A stretch of 64,000 nucleotides of DNA from Clonostachys chloroleuca (taxonomy: Eukaryota > Ascomycota > Sordariomycetes > Hypocreales > Bionectriaceae): NCBI GenBank assembly GCA_037952775.1, contig JBANAY010000003.1, positions 16,616,001 to 16,680,000 on the forward strand. The letters are read 5' to 3'. Numbering within the stretch: position 1 is the first letter of the stretch; the number at the start of each line of letters is the position of its first letter. Under the pieces are notes generated by a model. That model had not been told where the DNA came from. It was given only the letters and a program-made list of their open reading frames with translations, and made no database searches. This document shows, piece by piece, positions 58,501 through 64,000 of this stretch. A program made the position numbers and the translations under genes.

Positions 58501-61500
58501 TGGGGTAAAGGTTGGGTGTGCGAGGGGGAACCCGAACTTGCACACATAACTGGTCACATTGTTGCGCTACTGCTGCTACCCTTCCTTGCCGAGTCTCTGT
58601 TTTCGAGGCTACTGCCTTGTTAGTTTCGAGATGGTTGAGTACAATAGGCTTTCGACGAATCTTGGAGCTCGACAAGCTGAGAATAAGCGAGATAGCCGGC
58701 TGAGCAGTGCTCTTAGACAGCGCTAGCCGTTACCCAGCCAGCTGGAAAGCACGATTCAAAAAGGAAGGCGAATCAGCAAGGGAAAAAGCAAATTCTATTC
58801 CATTACCACCAGACTCGGCCTTACTTCTCCTTTGCCCCTTTTCTCCAGAGGGAGGGAAAGTCTCCGATTTGTCCGAGGGACAACTCAGAAGCCAACCGCC
58901 ACAATGTGACAGGTATTCAATATTATACGGCGATCTCGAGGCACCTCGGCTAGGCCATGAATGCAGCCACCACCACAAGCCAGAATTGTCAGAGATTTCC
59001 ACTTGGTGTAAGTTTTTGAGTCATCATGTCAAATCTATGATGAAGCTTTTATGATAAGTTGTGCGACCCTTGTATACATACGATACAGTACAGGCTCATC
59101 AACAAGGCCCCCATCGGCCACCTCCGCCTTCATGCGCATATTCAAATCGAGTGAGGCTGCACCTAGAGGAGGGGTAAGCACAATTGAATTGGAATCCCGA
59201 GTTTCCGACCTTGCCTGTTGGCTACGCGCGCTGCGTATTAACGGAAGAGTCCGACAACTTCCCCTGTTCTCCAGGATTGGGATGCTGGCAACCAATTAGG
59301 GTTCCCCGATGCTTCCTTTTTCAGAGCTTTGCCTCAGCTGCACTGTTGGTTGACAGAAACTCCCAGTAATATTGTACTGCGCAGCCCACATTGGACAATA
59401 GGTTACACACACAATATGTCATGTCCCTCTATTAATGCTCATGATATTGTGCTAATGACTCTATTTAACACAGGTAATAGTCATATCAGATCATACTTAT
59501 TTGTATGCATACTCTTGTTGAGTCGCTTTGCCGTACCCTGTTCGAGGATCCGAAAAGCTTCGAGATGCAAATTTGACAGCGTCCAAATTCAAAATTGCAC
59601 ATCCATCGGAGACTAGGGATCGCTCATTTTTTCCAGGCCCTTTTACTGGGTTGTCGTAGATCTCCCTGGCTGCTGACCCCTGGGTGAAGCGCGCGATAGC
59701 TGAATATGACATGTCACATTCACATACATCTCGCCGTTTGTACCAGTACATCAATGCTTCAGACCCTAAACCCACCCCTGCCAAACGTCCGGGTTCCTTA
59801 CTGGCTTGCTTGGACTGAAGGTGACATGTACCTGCACACCCCCATCCTCCAACAGGTTTTTCGATTTTATTTCTTTCAGCTAAACCTTCTCTTGCATCTG
59901 GTGGGTGGGCGTCCGCATGGAGCCGAGATAAGGGGCGGGGAGAAGGGGAGAAAGGGGAAAATGATCGATCAAGCCATGCATACAGCTTGGGGTACTTGCA
60001 CATCATTTTCTGACAGCCCCGAGGAAGATCAGTGAGGCGTTCTCGATCCTCGCTCCGTGTTTGACTTATACGGCTCGCCACCCGAAGCCTTACCTCTAAA
60101 GATGCGACATCAATAGATCCAACAGCAGCCAACGGATTCGACTCAGGGCAGAAACTTCACGATATGACAGGAACAGCCTCACCTCGCACCTACAGGCTCC
60201 TGGTGTCTCTGGCGACCCAGCCATAAGACATGGCCTCTCTGTCACCCCCGGTCCAGGGATGCCATCCCTGCCTGAGATTGGCCTCTTAACTGTTTCAGTC
60301 CAGTTCATCCCAAGCTGGTGGGAAAGGAGGAGGGTAAGGGGAGCTTTTTTGACAGAGACATGGAGGGGGCCGGTGTCCCATTAGCCAGACTACTGTGGCG
60401 CACCATGATCGGCACAGCGATGACTGGACGGCACCCACATGCATAAGAGATAGTGTCACATCGAGGGATAGATGCTAGTAACCTGAGGTCTCATTCAATG
60501 GATCTCACCGTAGCTTTATTAATTTTATTTCCTTTTTCTGGGGGTTCCTTTTTGCTTCTTGTGTGGTTTTGGTTTTAGATGACTCGCCGCCCCATGCTAC
60601 TCGGCGAAGGTCTCAGTTGGTGCTGTAGGTTCCAGCCCAACGTGTTCAGATAGCCCAACGAGCCGGGTATCGAGGTGCCGTGTCTCTCAGCATGACCGGG
60701 GCATGTGGCGGAACTCGAAGCGAGTGTGACGCTTGGAGCTAGAGGCAGCTTTTCAAGACTATTCGGGGCAAGAAGGCTACTTGGTTGAGGAAACGTAAGT
60801 ATCTAGTTGTAGTTGCATATCACTACGTTATAGTTTCGGGCCGTGACACGGATTCGGCTGGGACTGCTGGATGCTCTACTTGGATTCATTAGACAACTAC
60901 GCTGATGCACTATGAATAAAGTATCATTACGACTTGGAGTTATTGTGAGTGGTCTTTTCTCGCAGTTGGATATCTCAATGGACGGGACCATTGTTCAGTG
61001 CCACAGCGAGGAAGGGATAGGAGTGAGCTGGTCAGTGTGATATCTTGAGATTACGTCGAACACAGTTCATCTGATTCAGTATCCCTATGAGTTCGGATCA
61101 AGAGGCTTTCTGGAACGGAGTAGTGAGTGAGTGAGAGCTATACATTTATACGGCAGCTGCTTTGGGGGGGAGGACACTCCTAAACATCAAGAATTCAACA
61201 ACTTGACACTATTCCCAATATCACAATACAATAAACTTCAGCCTTTTTGCCCGGCATAATAACTATTTCATCGGCATGACTCCTTTAATGAACCTTAAAA
61301 CGTCTGCTTTCCATCTATTCAAAGGCCGCCATCCCCGGCCTGATTGAACCGCACAGCTCAAGTCCACATCGACAATCTGTCTATTTCGCAAAATCGCTGC
61401 CTTTGTCGTCATAGATCAGTCAAGTACCATCTCTACCTTCGCCACTCCACTGACGATTGACTACATCAAGCTTTTGCCTTCGAAGCAGTAAAAAAAAACG

Positions 61501-62306
61501 CACTCATGTCCTTGCCAAAACTTCAAACATCTCACCGAGCCTGCGCTTGCCATCAAATCCCGCCCGATCTGCTCTGGGTCTTGACCGACCACAAGTACAA
61601 CAAACATTATATTCTTGAGAGAACTGACTCCTTCAAATTTGAGGACTTGGGTATAAATGTCATAAAAAGCTGCAAACACTCGCTGGCTGGCCTTTCTGAT
61701 GCAAAATATCGATGTCCATCGAAATGCACTTTGCGACGATATGTTGCATCGAATTGACTTTGTGATCAGAAAGGCCAACTAACGGCTGTAGTTTCCGGTT
61801 CTTGTGAGATATTTATCTAAGTCCTCCTCTTCGAAGGAGTCTGAAACAGAGCAGATTAAAGCTTAGCAGGCAAACCCGTACAGAACAGCTTATTCGTGAA
61901 TAATTGATAACGGGTCTCGCGAAATGGATATTGTCTAAAATCGCATGAGTAGGCAAACATGTCATGTCCACAGGTTTCCAGGGAGACAACCGAGTTCGCG
62001 AAATCATCGGCGTGAGATCCCATAGCAGTCACTCAAGAAGTATTAAAACTAGCTATGACCTTCGTCTTGGCCACAACCATAGCAGTGAAGCCAGATAAGA
62101 CTCTGAATACTTGGGCGACGCAAAGGTAAGGGTTGATATGGAAGATAACACGCCAATTCCTATGTCATCAAAGGCTTTTTCACAGGGTAGGGGAACTGGG
62201 AAATGAAAGTTTTGAATCGAATTGTCATTATCGTGAAGAGATGGCATGGTGCCATGTATGAATAGCCCCCATTTTGGCCCGCCAAAACGCGCTCTCCTGA
62301 AATATA

Positions 62307-63083
62307 CTAGAACTGGTCTGTGGGCGTGCACTGTTAGCATATTATTCAACCCAGGATGGGGTCGAGCGGCGGACAAACCTAGAGTCATGCTCATGCTCAC
62401 GTCCGTGCTTTCCACCATCTTGGTGAACTCCTCGAAGCTAATCTTCCCATCGCCGTCCAGGTCCGCCTCCATGATGGTCTTGTCCACGATCTGCTGCAGC
62501 TGCTGGTCCTTGAGGTTGCTACCCACCATCATCTTCAGCACGATGAACAGCTCGCCGTTGCTGATGTACCCGTCCCGGTCGATGTCGTAGACCTTGAAGG
62601 CAAACTGCAGCTTCTGCTCCTTGTTTCCCTTGGCGCTGAATGCGCTGAGGCCGCTGACGAACTCCTCGAAGTCCACGTCACCGCCACCGTCCTCGTCGAA
62701 AATAGCAATCATACTTTCAATGTTGTTAGCTTGTGCGGCCACATCTACCGAGCCCAGGCATCTCGACGCACCGTGTCGCAAGAGGGTTGGAGGAAATCTG
62801 CGGTAGGCTCAAAAACTCCTCACGCTCGATCGTGCCAGAGTTGTCCTGAGGGTTCGTGTCAGTCAGCAGAAGCTGGACAGGGGGTCTTGGAGTCGAGAAG
62901 GGGGTACCAGCATACTCTGTCGAGCTTCATAAACCGTTTCCGCAGGCGGTCAACTTCCTCTCTGTCGACTGCATTCTCGAGTCAGAAATCCCGTGTGTGC
63001 AAGGTTCATTGATGGGGTAGGCAAGGCTAACAGTTGGACCCTTGGACAATATTGTCCAGGACGCTACTAGTCGTGTTGCCCAT
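62307..63083 (-). CDS. cnb1: Calcineurin regulatory subunit B
   Basis: Calcium-binding regulatory subunit of the Ser/Thr phosphatase calcineurin. Five exons: 63083-63032, 62968-62916, 62845-62772, 62713-62379, 62317-62307; 174 aa, the exact family size. Seen: N-terminal MGNTTSS with a myristoylatable Gly2, and four EF-hand loops at residues 34-45 ([12 protein letters not shown]), 66-77 ([12 protein letters not shown]), 103-114 ([12 protein letters not shown]) and 144-155 ([12 protein letters not shown]). Each has Asp or the usual oxygen ligands and a final Glu. The C-terminus is MSMTLDQF, as conserved in fungi. The last coding exon is 11 nt and supplies the end of LDQF and the stop; the preceding intron (GTTTGT to CACAG) is 61 nt. 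Confidence 0.96.
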
Positions 63084-64000
63084 CTTTTTTTCGCTGCTCG
63101 TGGCTCGGACAAACTACTTGGCTGGAAGCTTCAATTTAATGTAAACGGTTGTTCTGTATCTCGAGAGGTCGCTTCGTTGGCCGTCAAGTGGTCGCGTGAG
63201 CCAGCAGTTGTCGGGCAGGAGTGGCGGGAGTTGATAGGGCTGCTGGATGGAGTTGTAATATTGAGACCTCTGGGGGGCAACTTTGATGGTGGAGGGGCAG
63301 TCGAGGTGTCAGCTGGTGCACAGACCACCTCTTCCCAGGGAAGGCAACCAGCGGTGGTGAGCCGTACCTACCTACCTGCTAATTTACAGAGCAGCATCAC
63401 CGCATCTCGATCTTGTGTAATCATGAATGCCAACGTTTGCAGACTGTCACACAGAGGCCTCGTTGTCTCGGAATGTTCAATCTTTATCTTTGCACTCTGC
63501 TCGGCAAAAAAAAAAATTAAATTCATGACGATGAACATTAAGTGAATATGGAAATTTCCACCTCCCAAACCTAAAAGAGTGCAACTGGAAGGACACACTC
63601 AGCATGTTGGAAAATGTAGCTCGAAAGTGCATATTTTTTAAAGAAAAGAAAACAAAACCCCCCAAAAAACATTCATATTTGCGTACTTGCAATTAGCTAA
63701 TATCACAACACTGGAAAGAAATCGAGCAGGTTGATGACATGATACAGCAGCTACCACCTTGAGGTGCATATAGGGTAGGCTGCCGTAAAGTAGAAGTGGA
63801 CCCAGAGCCAACTCTAATGAGGTTGTACCATTCAGCATAATGAACTAGCGGGGGACCTCAGGACTTTAGTGCAATTCCTCCGTCGCCGAGGCGACGTTTC
63901 CCGCAATGAAGACACGCAACGCGACCGGATATTCCTATTAAACTTTAAAAACGAGAGCTGTTATGTGGTCATGCTGGTCTGGCCATCAGTAGGCCAATGC
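63084..64000. other. Upstream region of cnb1
   Basis: 917 nt to the window edge, holding the cnb1 promoter and leader. AT-rich A/T runs at 63505-63520 and 63640-63665. A CCAAT-type sequence (GGCCAAT) lies at the very end. No further gene is seen. Confidence 0.5.

Larger units (their letters stand above)
55259..62306. other. 7-kb gene-poor region downstream of the 364-aa gene
   Basis: The first kilobase is rich in T and G on the plus strand (to about 56200) and probably includes the 3' UTR. Two long T tracts are listed separately. Further right, frames of 60-210 codons are present but overlapping and featureless; one at 61506-61757 (83 aa) begins with ATG but has no support. The right end is the 3' flank of cnb1. 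No RNA gene is recognised. Confidence 0.5.

Noticed and set aside
61461..61778. Frames open on both strands (105 minus, 83 plus codons)
   Set aside because: The minus frame begins at TTG; the plus frame has an ATG but no family features, and both cannot be real.
47712..62306. Possible RIP-degraded transposon in the gene-poor region
   Set aside because: Base composition is near that of the rest of the window, with no strong A+T bias, terminal repeats or transposase/reverse-transcriptase fragments.

Overview
The window is nuclear DNA from a filamentous ascomycete, most likely a Sordariomycete of the order Hypocreales. The reasons are: densely packed multi-exon genes with short introns (about 45-140 nt, GTATGT/GTAAGT-type donors, CTAAC/CTGAC branch sites), fungal-specific families (Mid1, Rcy1, Irc22, Med5/Nut1, Pop8), and an RFX factor resembling the CPCR1 type known from Acremonium. 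I placed 22 protein-coding genes by joining exons across splice sites. Species cannot be fixed from the sequence alone. No tRNA, rRNA, intact transposon or CRISPR array was found.

Layout: 0-4 kb, mid1 (calcium channel subunit) and yop1 (ER-shaping reticulon-like protein), both minus. 5-16 kb, plus strand: an RFX transcription factor, aspartate kinase (first step of Thr/Met synthesis) and an F-box/Sec10-like recyclin (rcy1). 16-24 kb, minus strand: irc22 (TRAP-alpha-like ER protein), med5 (Mediator tail) and an AMID-like FAD oxidoreductase. 24-28 kb is gene-poor and leads into a 71-aa uncharacterised gene with a convincing leader. 29-39 kb is a compact block of RNA and transcription genes: yju2, kin17, spt4, pop8, ppt1 (PP5 phosphatase) and ess2. 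39-48 kb: coq8 (ubiquinone synthesis kinase), rrp36, an FCP1/HAD-like gene, translation elongation factor 1B-gamma and mitochondrial ribosomal protein S9. 48-62 kb is very gene-poor and holds one unrecognised 364-aa gene flanked by long T tracts. 62-63 kb: calcineurin B (cnb1).

The genes are mostly unrelated housekeeping functions. Four divergent pairs (yju2/kin17, spt4/pop8, rrp36/HAD-like, EF1Bgamma/mrps9) share short promoters and mostly pair factors of RNA or protein synthesis. mid1 and cnb1, an entry component and an effector of the calcium-calcineurin pathway, lie at opposite ends about 60 kb apart.

I found no clearly new multi-gene system. The most notable points are an FCP1-like protein lacking the second catalytic Asp and carrying a presequence-like N-terminus, the unrecognised gene alone in a 14.6-kb sparse block, the conserved-looking 71-aa gene, several very small coding exons (10, 11 and 20 nt), and a stop-free intron in mrps9.
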